Both the position numbers and the translations under genes were made by a program. The notes beneath the pieces were generated by a model. That model did not search any database and was not told the DNA's origin. It saw only the letters and a list, made by a program, of their open reading frames with translations. Positions 1 through 6,680 of a stretch of 64,000 nucleotides of DNA are shown piece by piece (positions within the stretch are counted from its first letter, which is position 1; every line of letters starts with the position of its first letter). Where the stretch lies: NCBI RefSeq assembly GCF_036250735.1, contig NZ_CP109430.1, forward strand, positions 868,001 through 932,000, in the 5' to 3' direction. The stretch comes from Streptosporangium sp. NBC_01495. GTDB taxonomy: Bacteria; Actinomycetota; Actinomycetes; Streptosporangiales; Streptosporangiaceae.

Positions 1-374
1 GTCAGCCGCGCGGAACGGACGGTCTCGACCCCGGCGGCGGCCAGCCGCCTCCGGGTGAGCGCTTTGTTCTTGGTGTCGACGCAGGCCCGCCAGTCCTTGC
101 CGGGGAGGCCGAAGTACGCGGCGGCGAGCGCGGTCTCCGCCTGGATGTGGTCGGAGTTGGAGAAGATCGCGTCCGGGACGCGGTGGTGCGCGACGGTGTC
201 GATCACCGCCCGCGCGTCGCGCACGTCGCAGCGGAGCACCTCGGCCCCGGAGTCGCGGTACTGCTTGGGGCGGTCGGTGAGGATCGTGACCTCGCAGCCG
301 AGCGCGCGTGCCGCCGGGAGGAAGCCGTCGGTGACCGAGTCGGTCGGTTTCAGCGCGGTGAGGTACAGCCGCAA
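1..374 (-). CDS. ATP-grasp family enzyme, N-terminal part (cut by window edge)
   Basis: The minus-strand frame reads a Rossmann-like pre-ATP-grasp domain: a short beta strand, then TALKPTDSVTDGF, then CEVTILTDRP, and a CDVRDARAVIDTV segment, as at the start of carboxylate-amine ligases related to carbamoyl-phosphate synthase and siderophore-type ATP-grasp proteins. The ATP-binding core lies outside the window. The start is taken as TTG at 374, because an in-frame stop lies 30 nt upstream and no ATG or GTG intervenes. An iron box 18 nt upstream of the start suggests control by an IdeR/DmdR repressor and hence a role in iron metabolism, perhaps siderophore assembly; that role is inference. Confidence 0.6.
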   Translation of the reverse strand, partial: MRLYLTALKPTDSVTDGFLPAARALGCEVTILTDRPKQYRDSGAEVLRCDVRDARAVIDTVAHHRVPDAIFSNSDHIQAETALAAAYFGLPGKDWRACVDTKNKALTRRRLAAAGVETVRSARL

Positions 375-391
375 TGCAGGGACCCCCGATA

Positions 392-410
392 TCAGGCAAG
401 GCTAACCTAA
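392..410 (-). promoter_or_regulatory. Iron box (IdeR/DmdR-type operator)
   Basis: On the minus strand the 19-mer TTAGGTTAGCCTTGCCTGA matches the actinobacterial iron box TTAGGTTAGGCTNACCTAA well in its left half and partly in its right half. It lies just upstream of the ATP-grasp gene and itself contains a TANNNT element. A DtxR-family repressor bound to Fe(II) would block transcription in iron-replete cells. Confidence 0.7.
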
Positions 411-488
411 CTCGGTGATCCTAGCCTGAGGTCGATCATCACGCGGGGGCGATCGGCCTATTGACATTACATGTCCGTGTCGCCCGAT

Positions 489-506
489 GATGAGAGTCTT
501 CTCATC
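489..506. promoter_or_regulatory. Operator-like dyad A of the sortase/two-component locus
   Basis: GATGAGA and TCTCATC form inverted arms around GTCT, about 45 nt before the small Asp-tailed protein gene. Almost the same site recurs at 3223-3240 before the repeat surface protein, making it the best candidate site for the response regulator encoded between them. Confidence 0.5.
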
Positions 507-550
507 TCCATCACAGCCTGATCTCCCGTGGCGGCGCCTAGCGTGGAGGC

Positions 551-952
551 ATGAGCCGCAGGACATCCACCGTCTCCCTGATGATCGGGATACTCGCCAC
601 CGCGGTCGCGATGGTCGCGGTCGTGGTTCTGGTCCAACGCAACCCGGGTGACCTCGGGAACGCCGTCGTGGTCGACCGGGACCGTGGGAGCGAGACGGCC
701 GAGACGGGCGCCGCGCAGCCGCCGCCCTCCGGAGACTCCACGGCACCGGCCGACCCCCGGGCCTCGGACGGCTCCGGGGCCCCCGGCGATCCGAAGGTGC
801 GGGGCGATCGGACATCTCCCGGTTCCGCGACCTCCGGCGAGCCCGGGGCGTCCAGCGTGACCGGAAGGGAGCGGGCCGAACGGGTGAAGCCGCCGCCGCC
901 GCCGCGAGGCGGAGATGACGACGACGATGACGGTGGTGGCGATGACGACTGA
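551..952 (+). CDS. Small membrane-anchored protein with Asp-rich tail
   Basis: 133 aa. Residues 9-28 form one strongly hydrophobic segment after MSRRTST, so this is a signal anchor or uncleaved signal peptide. The rest is Pro/Gly/Ser/Asp-rich and of low complexity, with a PPPPP stretch, and it ends in DDDDDDGGGDDD. The acidic tail resembles the Asp runs of the surface protein at 3324, and both genes share an upstream dyad. The ATG has a GGAGG 4 nt away and also a TAGCGT element 6 nt upstream. The same frame stays open past the stop TGA (950-952) right into the kinase gene. No known domain is recognised; a role as envelope accessory to the sensor kinase is inference. Confidence 0.6.
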   Translation: MSRRTSTVSLMIGILATAVAMVAVVVLVQRNPGDLGNAVVVDRDRGSETAETGAAQPPPSGDSTAPADPRASDGSGAPGDPKVRGDRTSPGSATSGEPGASSVTGRERAERVKPPPPPRGGDDDDDDGGGDDD

Positions 953-1099
953 GGCGGCGGCCACCGAGGTGACGGCGGTCCCCGGCGCGACGGTGCCCAG
1001 GACGGCCGAAGCGGCGCTCATCGGGAAGGCGGTCACCGGGGAGGCGACGGCCGGGACGGCGGTGGCCGGAGCGGCGGCGGCAGAGGCGACGGCCGGACG

Positions 1100-2488
1100 G
1101 TGAGCGCACGGGCCCGCATCGTGGGCTGGATGCTCGTGGTCGTCGGCCTCGCCCTGAGCGTCTCGGTGTTCGCCACCTGGACCATCCTGCTGGCCACGCT
1201 CGAAAACCGGGTGAACGCCGAGCTGGCCAACGAGATGGAGAAACTCCGCAAGTACGCAGAGAGTTCGTCCGCCTCTCCGAGGGCGATGCTTGAGGACTAC
1301 ATGGCGGTCAACGCGCCCGACCGCCACGAGACCTTCTTCGTGATCGTGGACGGTAAGGCCCGATGGGTCACGTACGCCGACCCCCCGGCCGTACTGGACA
1401 CCGACGAGGCGCTCGTGGCGCGGATGGCCGCCGCGACCGAGCCCGAGCAGGACTGGGCCACCAGTACGGCCGGGCGCGTCCGCTGGGCGGTCATGCCCGT
1501 GATCGCCGACGGCGAGATCGAGGGCTCCTTCGTGGCCATCGTCTTCTACGACCTCGAACGCCAGGAGATCGTCGAGGCGGTGCGCGTGCTGGGCCTCACC
1601 GCGCTGGCGGCGCTGCTCCTGGCCGGGGCCGCCGGCTGGTTCGTCGCGGGAAGGGTTCTCGCCCCCGTACGGCTGGTCCGCCAGACGGCGGAGCGGATCG
1701 GTGGCTCCGGCGATCTCAGCCGGCGCCTCGCCGTCTCCGGCGACGACGACGTCTCCGCGCTGGCCGCGACCTTCAACCACATGCTCGACCGGCTGGAACG
1801 TGCCTTCGCCGTGCAGCGCGACTTCCTCGACGACGCCGGCCACGAGCTGCGCACCCCGATCACGGTCGTCCGCGGCCACCTCGAACTCATGGGCGACGAC
1901 CCCGGGGAACGGGCGGCCACCCTGGCCCTGGTCACCGACGAGCTGGGACGGATGAACAGGCTCGTCGACGACCTGATCATGCTCGCCAGGTCCGAGCAGC
2001 CGGGCTTCGTCACCCCCGGTGAGGTCGAGCTCGCCGACCTCACCGTCGAGGTCGTGGCCAAGGCCCGAGCCCTGGGAGAGCGCCGCTGGCGGGTGGACGA
2101 GGTGGCCGAGGAACAGGTCACGGCCGACAGGCAGCGTCTCACCCAGGCGCTGATACAGCTCGTGGCCAACGCCGTGCGGCACACCGGTCCCGGCGACCTG
2201 ATCGCGGTCGGTTCCGCCGTACGGGAAGGCCAGGTGGAGCTGTGGGTGCGCGACACCGGTCCCGGCGTGCCGGAGCAGGACCGCGAACGGATCTTCAACC
2301 GCTTCGTCCGGGGCGCGGCCCGCACCGGGTCGCACGACGGCGCGGGACTCGGCCTCGCCATCGTCCGCTCCATCGCCGAGGCACATCGGGGCATCGTGCG
2401 GGTCCGCGAGGCGAACGGGGGCGGGGCGCTCTTCCTGATCTCCTTCCCATACGAGGAGATCCCCCTGACGTCTCCGTACGAGGACTGA
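1100..2488 (+). CDS. Two-component sensor histidine kinase
   Basis: 462 aa membrane kinase. Transmembrane segments lie at about residues 10-32 and 160-183 and enclose an extracytoplasmic sensor domain of about 125 residues. A HAMP linker follows, then HisKA with FLDDAGHELRTP (phospho-acceptor His248), an N box (LVANAVRHT) and G boxes DTGPGVP and GAGLGLAIV. It would autophosphorylate and pass phosphate to the regulator 76 nt downstream. GTG start at 1100; there is no clear Shine-Dalgarno sequence, and the frame is continuous with the upstream Asp-tailed protein apart from one TGA. The context with a sortase and Asp-rich surface proteins suggests envelope or cation sensing, which is inference. 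Confidence 0.9.
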   Translation: MSARARIVGWMLVVVGLALSVSVFATWTILLATLENRVNAELANEMEKLRKYAESSSASPRAMLEDYMAVNAPDRHETFFVIVDGKARWVTYADPPAVLDTDEALVARMAAATEPEQDWATSTAGRVRWAVMPVIADGEIEGSFVAIVFYDLERQEIVEAVRVLGLTALAALLLAGAAGWFVAGRVLAPVRLVRQTAERIGGSGDLSRRLAVSGDDDVSALAATFNHMLDRLERAFAVQRDFLDDAGHELRTPITVVRGHLELMGDDPGERAATLALVTDELGRMNRLVDDLIMLARSEQPGFVTPGEVELADLTVEVVAKARALGERRWRVDEVAEEQVTADRQRLTQALIQLVANAVRHTGPGDLIAVGSAVREGQVELWVRDTGPGVPEQDRERIFNRFVRGAARTGSHDGAGLGLAIVRSIAEAHRGIVRVREANGGGALFLISFPYEEIPLTSPYED

Positions 2489-2564
2489 TGTCCCCGTACG
2501 AGAAGAACCCTGCCGCGCGGTGCGGAAGACGCGACCGTGACAGTCCCCGAGGGAGGAGCCAAGG

Positions 2565-3227
2565 GTGAACCGCATCCTGATAGCCGAGGACGAGGGCCGG
2601 ATCGCGTCCTTCCTGGAGAAGGGCCTGAGAGGCAACGGGTTCACGACCACCGTCGTCGCGGACGGGGTCGCGGCGTACGAGTACGCCCGCGCCGGTCGCT
2701 TCGACCTGATGATCCTGGACATCGGGCTTCCCCTGAGCGACGGTTTCACGGTCCTGCGACGGCTCCGGCAGGAGATGGCGACCATTCCCGTGATCATCCT
2801 CACCGCCCGTGACAGCGTCGCCGACACCGTCGCGGGCCTTGAGGGCGGTGCCGACGACTACCTCGCCAAACCCTTCTCCTTCGAGGAGCTGCTGGCCCGG
2901 GTACGGCTCCGCCTGCGCCCGGAACGCGTTCCCGAGACGACCGTCCTGCGCGTCGGTGACCTCGCCCTGGACCTGCGGACCCGGCGGGCTCACGTGGGCG
3001 ACCGCTCCGTCGACCTGTCCACCCGCGAGTTCGCCCTCGCGGAGATCTTCTGCCGCCATCCCGACCAGGTTCTCACCCGCCAGCAGCTGCTCAGCCACGT
3101 GTGGGGGTTCGACTTCGACCCCGGCTCGAACGTGGTGGACGTCTACGTCCGCTACCTGCGTCGCAAGCTGGGAAACCAGCGGATCGAGACCGTCAGGGGT
3201 TCCGGCTACCGCCTGCGAGTCGGGTGA
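2565..3227 (+). CDS. OmpR/PhoB-family response regulator
   Basis: 220 aa. The N-terminal receiver has the acidic pocket AEDEG, phospho-acceptor Asp52 (MILDIGLP) and the conserved Lys in YLAKPF. The C-terminal winged helix has the usual LSTREFALAEIFCRHP, VWGFDFDPGSNVVDVYVRYLRRK-type recognition region and a GSGYRLR end. GTG start with GGGAGGAG upstream. It pairs with the kinase at 1100. Its probable targets are the two dyads at 489 and 3223; the second of these starts at its own stop codon. Confidence 0.92.
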   Translation: MNRILIAEDEGRIASFLEKGLRGNGFTTTVVADGVAAYEYARAGRFDLMILDIGLPLSDGFTVLRRLRQEMATIPVIILTARDSVADTVAGLEGGADDYLAKPFSFEELLARVRLRLRPERVPETTVLRVGDLALDLRTRRAHVGDRSVDLSTREFALAEIFCRHPDQVLTRQQLLSHVWGFDFDPGSNVVDVYVRYLRRKLGNQRIETVRGSGYRLRVG

Positions 3228-3251
3228 GAGTCCTCTCATCCCACGCTCATG
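3223..3251. promoter_or_regulatory. Operator-like dyad B plus CTCATC direct repeats
   Basis: TGAGA-GTCC-TCTCA (3225-3238) matches the dyad at 489-506 in 13 of its central 14 bases. A second CTCAT element follows 11 bp after the first (3235 and 3246), the usual spacing for OmpR-type head-to-tail dimers. It lies 84 nt before the repeat surface protein gene. Confidence 0.5.
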
Positions 3252-3323
3252 ATGGGTCCACCGGCCACCGGAAATCTTGAGTCATCCGCACAGAAGGTGC
3301 GGAACGACCTTCAGGAGGGCCAG

Positions 3324-4025
3324 ATGAGCCTGGTACTACGGCGGACCCTGCTCGCCATCGCGATCACCCTCGGACTCGGGACCACCGGCGTCCTCGCCGG
3401 TATCCCGGCGGCCCAGGCGTCCGCGTTCCCGGCCTCGCCCACGGCGGTGACCCACGTCGCGGACGATGACGACGATGATGACGACGACGATGACAGAGGC
3501 GGTGATGACGACGACGGCGGTGACGACGATCGTGATGACCGCGACGACAAGGACGACCGGCGAGCCGGACCCGCCGACGACCGGGACGACGACCTCCCCC
3601 GGGGCGGCGTGGAGACCGGCCAGGGCAGTACATCGCGTGACGATGACGATGATGACGATGACCGGGCGCCTGCGGGTGGGGTGGAGACCGGTCAGGGTGG
3701 TGCGTCGCGTGACGATGACGATGATGACGATGACCGGGCGCCTGCGGGTGGGGTGGAGACCGGTCAGGGTGGTGCGTCGCGTGACGATGACGATGATGAC
3801 GATGACCGGGCGCCTGCGGGTGGGGTGGAGACCGGTCAGGGTGGTGCGTCGCGTGATGACGACGATGACGACGACCGCGCTCCGGCCGGCGGGGTGGAGA
3901 CCGGGTTCGGCGGGACGGCCGAGAGGGAGGGCATGCCGCTCTGGGTGCCGGTGGGACTGGCCGGTAGCGCGCTGCTGGCGGGTGGCGGCTTCTGGTTCAG
4001 CCGCCGATTCACCTCGGGGAGCTGA
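3324..4025 (+). CDS. Asp-rich repeat surface protein, probable sortase substrate
   Basis: 233 aa. A signal peptide (LRRTLLAIAITLGLGTTGVL, ending AQASA) is followed by an Asp run with scattered Gly and Arg. Then come tandem units of 24 residues, each made of an Arg-flanked run of 7-8 Asp plus RAPAGGVETGQGG. The last unit ends GGVETGFGGTAE and is followed by one membrane span (LWVPVGLAGSALLAGGGFWF) and a basic tail (SRRFTSGS). This is the layout of a wall-anchored protein: motif, membrane span, positive tail. GGVETG is the likely sorting motif in place of LPXTG, because actinobacterial class F sortase neighbours often carry GG-V-[DE]-TG-type motifs (recalled, not searched). ATG at 3324 is chosen for its CAGGAGGGC. 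The dense Asp suggests divalent-cation binding. Confidence 0.75.
   Translation: MSLVLRRTLLAIAITLGLGTTGVLAGIPAAQASAFPASPTAVTHVADDDDDDDDDDDRGGDDDDGGDDDRDDRDDKDDRRAGPADDRDDDLPRGGVETGQGSTSRDDDDDDDDRAPAGGVETGQGGASRDDDDDDDDRAPAGGVETGQGGASRDDDDDDDDRAPAGGVETGQGGASRDDDDDDDRAPAGGVETGFGGTAEREGMPLWVPVGLAGSALLAGGGFWFSRRFTSGS
3636..3919 (+). repeat. 72-bp in-frame tandem repeat in the surface protein gene
   Basis: Three nearly identical 72-bp units (3636-3707, 3708-3779, 3780-3851) and a fourth diverged, shorter one encode the Asp-run plus GGVETG module. The near identity of the first three at DNA level, including synonymous positions, points to recent expansion. Copy number is likely to vary between strains. 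Confidence 0.9.
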
Positions 4026-4027
4026 CC

Positions 4028-4636
4028 GTGCGGACCCCCGGTGCCCTCGTGGCCGCTCTCTCCACTCTCTCCGCCCTCGTGGCCCTGACCGCGTGCTCCA
4101 CCGAGGTCGCCGCGCACAGCGCCTCCACAACCTCCACGGCCTCCACGGTTTCCGGAGCTTCCACGGTCACCCAGGTCGTACGGCCTCCCGCCAGGGGTGA
4201 GGTCGCCAACCCCGTGCGGCTCCGCGTACCGGCGATCGGGGTCTCCACCACGGTGATCGCGTTGAAGCTGGACGCGAGGAACAAGCTGGTCGCTCCGGCT
4301 CGCTTCGACCGGGTGGGCTGGAACAAGGCCGGTCCCGAGCCCGGCGAGGCCGGTGCGGCGGTCATCGCCGGGCACGTGGACTCCAGGACGGGGCCCGCTG
4401 TCTTTTACCGGCTCGGGAAACTCCGTCCGGGACACCGCGTCCACGTCGACAGGGCCGACGGAAGCACGGTGACGTTCACCGTCCGGCGCCTGGCCCGCTT
4501 CCCGAAGAGCCGGATCCCCGACCGGCAGGTGTACGGATCCTCCAAGGGAGCCGAGCTGAGGCTCATCACCTGTGGTGGGACCTTCGACCGCAAGCGGCGC
4601 AGCTACCGGGACAACGTGATCGTGTTCGCAAGCTGA
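4028..4636 (+). CDS. Class F-like sortase (cysteine transpeptidase)
   Basis: 202 aa. The N-terminus has a hydrophobic signal with a lipobox-like LTAC, then a Ser/Thr linker. The sortase barrel starts at VRLRVPAIGV and shows the catalytic His in VIAGHVDS, the nucleophile Cys in LITCGGTF and the Arg in RRSYRDN. Short length, single N-terminal anchor and no C-terminal span fit the actinobacterial class F group. GTG start 2 nt after the stop of the Asp-rich protein, so the two are co-transcribed and very probably enzyme and substrate. It would cleave the sorting motif and join the protein to peptidoglycan. Confidence 0.85.
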   Translation: MRTPGALVAALSTLSALVALTACSTEVAAHSASTTSTASTVSGASTVTQVVRPPARGEVANPVRLRVPAIGVSTTVIALKLDARNKLVAPARFDRVGWNKAGPEPGEAGAAVIAGHVDSRTGPAVFYRLGKLRPGHRVHVDRADGSTVTFTVRRLARFPKSRIPDRQVYGSSKGAELRLITCGGTFDRKRRSYRDNVIVFAS

Positions 4637-4993
4637 CGGCGCGGCACCACCGGCACAGCGGGTGGGGCGTCACAAGAGACGCGGGTACCGGGAGAAAACC
4701 CCCGGTACCCGCGTCTCTGTCGGTATGTCTGCCCGCGCACCTCGGTCGTGCCGGAAAACGCGGAAGAAGCTGGAAAAGCCTGGAAAAACTCCGAAGGACC
4801 AAGTGAAACCCCGGGGAGCCCGGAACCGGAAGAACCGAGGGCGGGGAGAGCCGGACAAAGGGAGAGAAGGGAGGGAAAAGCCGGTGATGTGCCGGGACGC
4901 GCGATACCCCTCCCGGTCCGTACGCCGAGACACGCGGAGAGGGGCCTCGTCCGGCGGCATAGTATGTGCACTCGGTTGGGGAGGCGGAACGGC
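4637..4993. other. Intergenic region with terminator, no gene seen
   Basis: The first part holds the terminator at 4675-4718. The remainder (about 4720-4960) is unusually A-rich on the plus strand with repeated GGAAAA-like runs and shows no convincing coding pattern. The nudC ribosome binding site (GGGGAGGCGG) lies at its end. Confidence 0.5.
4675..4718 (+). terminator. Strong intrinsic terminator after the sortase gene
   Basis: A perfect 18-bp stem, AGAGACGCGGGTACCGGG with its exact complement, encloses an 8-nt A-rich loop. There is no long T tract, as is common in actinobacteria. It closes the envelope operon. Confidence 0.85.
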
Positions 4994-5971
4994 GTGGAGA
5001 TCACGGCACAAGAAGGACTGTTGGGACCGCTGCTGCTCGCGCGCAGTGCCATTGACCGGTCGGCGGCGCTTCGCGGCGACGCCGAGTGGCTCGAAAGGGC
5101 CTGGGCGGACACCGCGACCAGGGTCGTGGTCGTCGACGACGGGCAGGCGCTGGTCCGGCGTAGCGGCGGAGAGGCCAAGCTGGTCCTGCTGCCCACGGCC
5201 GACGCGCCGGACGGAGAGCGCTACCTGCTCGGTGTCGACGCCGAGGGCATCGCCTACTTCGCCGTGGCGGCGCCGCTGGCCGACAGCACCCACACCGGTT
5301 CCCTCAAGCGGATCGTCTCCCCGCTCGCCCCCTCGGAGCTGGAGGAGGGCCAGACCCTCACCACCGGGCTCCGCCAGGTGGGGTCGTTGCTGGGGGACCT
5401 GGACGCCGGGCTGCTGGTGTACGCGGTCGCCCTGGACGCCTGGCACTCCACCCACGAGTTCTGTCCCCGGTGCGGGAGCGCCACCGAGGTGCGCGCGGGC
5501 GGGCACGTGCGCGTCTGCCCCAGGGACGGCAGCCAGCACTTCCCCCGGGTCGACCCCGCGGTGATCATGCTGATTCACGACGACGATGACAGGTGTCTGC
5601 TGGCCAGGGGGCCGCAGTGGCCCGAGGGGCGGCTGTCGGTGCTGGCCGGGTTCGTCGAGCCGGGCGAGTCGCTGGAGCACGCCGTGGCGCGCGAGGTGGC
5701 CGAGGAGGTCGGTGTGCGCGTCGCCGAGCCGCGCTACATGGGCAGCCAGCCCTGGCCGTTCCCGCGCAGCCTGATGCTCGGCTTCTTCGCGCGGGCCACG
5801 TCGACGGAGTTCGTCCTCGATCCCGAGGAGATCGCCGAGGCCCACTGGTTCAGCCGTGCCGAGCTGCTGGCCGCGACGAAGAGCGGCGAGGTGCGCCTGC
5901 CGTCCGAGGTGTCGATCGCCCGCAGGCTCATCGAGACCTGGTACGGCGAACCGCTGACCGGTGACTGGTAG
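4994..5971 (+). CDS. nudC: NAD+ diphosphatase (NudC-type Nudix hydrolase)
   Basis: 325 aa. N-terminal NudC-like domain, then a zinc ribbon (CPRCG ... VCPRDG, so the fourth Cys is replaced, as I recall for many actinobacterial members), then the Nudix domain with the box GFVEPGESLEHAVAREVAEE plus VGV. The SQPWPFPRSLM signature is diagnostic of NADH pyrophosphatases. It hydrolyses NAD(H) to NMN(H) and AMP and may decap NAD-capped RNA. GTG 4994 is chosen for GGGGAGGCGG 6 nt upstream; an in-frame ATG at 4964 lacks such a site. Confidence 0.88.
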   Translation: MEITAQEGLLGPLLLARSAIDRSAALRGDAEWLERAWADTATRVVVVDDGQALVRRSGGEAKLVLLPTADAPDGERYLLGVDAEGIAYFAVAAPLADSTHTGSLKRIVSPLAPSELEEGQTLTTGLRQVGSLLGDLDAGLLVYAVALDAWHSTHEFCPRCGSATEVRAGGHVRVCPRDGSQHFPRVDPAVIMLIHDDDDRCLLARGPQWPEGRLSVLAGFVEPGESLEHAVAREVAEEVGVRVAEPRYMGSQPWPFPRSLMLGFFARATSTEFVLDPEEIAEAHWFSRAELLAATKSGEVRLPSEVSIARRLIETWYGEPLTGDW

Positions 5972-6037
5972 CCTCCCGCCCGCCGCGAGGAGAGCCCGCC
6001 ACCCACCGGCGGGTCGCCGGGCCGCGAGGTCGAGGCC

Positions 6038-6175
6038 GTCCCGGTACGCGGGAGTTCCGGCGTTCGTGGGCGTCTCGGTACGCGGAAGCTCCAGTGTTCG
6101 TAAAAGTCCGGGCACGCGGGGGTTCCGGTGTTCGTGGGAGTCCCGATACGCAGGGGAGCCCCGGTGTCCGTGGGA
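6038..6175. repeat. 34-bp degenerate tandem repeat, four copies
   Basis: Units start at 6038, 6072, 6106 and 6140 and follow the pattern GTCCCGGTACGCGGGAGTTC followed by CGGTGTTCGTGGG. Copies are contiguous and about 80% alike, with no unique spacers. Confidence 0.85.
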
Positions 6176-6229
6176 ACGGAACCGGGGCTCGGGTGCCGCC
6201 GGGGCGGTTGCCCCGCGCACGGTCGTCAA

Positions 6230-6344
6230 GAACGCCCGCTCCTTCACGTGGAGCCTGGGAACACCTGCTCCTTCGCGTGAAGCCCGAGGACGCCCGCTCC
6301 TTCGTATGGAGCCCGAGAACACCCGCCTTTCGCGCGGGACCCGG
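6230..6344. repeat. 29-bp degenerate tandem repeat, four copies
   Basis: Units start at 6230, 6259, 6288 and 6317 and follow GAACACCCGCTCCTTCGCGT plus GGAGCCCGA. The sequence is unrelated to the 34-bp array just upstream. Confidence 0.85.
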
Positions 6345-6367
6345 GCTCCGATGCCCGCCGGGGGCGG

Positions 6368-6622
6368 CTACACGCCCGCGCCCGCCAGAATGCGCTTGAG
6401 CTCGATCACCGACGGGTTGGTCCTGACGACCCGGCCGGTGGGGGAGTCGACCACGACGGTGGGAACGACCTGGTTACCGTTGTTGACGCTCATGACGAAC
6501 GTGGCGGCGTCCGGGTTGCTCTCGATGTCGATCTCGTTGTAGGAGATCCCCTCGCGACTGAGCTGGCTCTTCAGTCGCTTGCAGGGGCCGCACCAGGTCG
6601 TGGTGTACACAGTCAGCGCCAT
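6368..6622 (-). CDS. Mycoredoxin (glutaredoxin-like, Mrx1 type)
   Basis: 84 aa single glutaredoxin fold. The active site is WCGPC (Cys11, Cys14), with the cis-Pro segment VVPTVVV and the downstream RTNPS motif. Actinomycetes use mycothiol, and proteins of this size and motif reduce mycothiol-mixed disulfides. The gene stands alone between a repeat region and the esterase gene. Confidence 0.85.
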   Translation of the reverse strand: MALTVYTTTWCGPCKRLKSQLSREGISYNEIDIESNPDAATFVMSVNNGNQVVPTVVVDSPTGRVVRTNPSVIELKRILAGAGV

Positions 6623-6680
6623 GTCGTGAGAAATCCCCTCATGTGATGTCCGGCGCCATTGGCAACAAAGCGAGGGCCGT

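Larger units (their letters stand above)
5972..6367. other. Non-coding region between convergent genes, filled with tandem repeats
   Basis: 396 bp between the ends of nudC and the mycoredoxin gene. No coding sequence is supported. It is almost entirely the two degenerate repeat arrays at 6038-6175 and 6230-6344, separated by a GC-rich spacer. Confidence 0.7.

Noticed and set aside
915-1103. Separate 62-codon Thr/Ala-rich gene between the Asp-tailed protein and the kinase
   Set aside because: It overlaps the Asp run in another frame, has no ribosome binding site and is of low complexity.
467-2827. 786-codon open frame on the minus strand across the sensor kinase
   Set aside because: It is the antisense shadow of high-GC coding DNA; the plus strand encodes a complete kinase with all motifs.
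4662-5564. Lys/Arg-rich frame before nudC
   Set aside because: Composition comes from the A-rich spacer and then from an out-of-frame reading of nudC; the terminator lies in its first part.
6038-6344. Regular repeats resembling a CRISPR array
   Set aside because: Units are contiguous and degenerate, with no unique spacers, and no cas gene is in the window.
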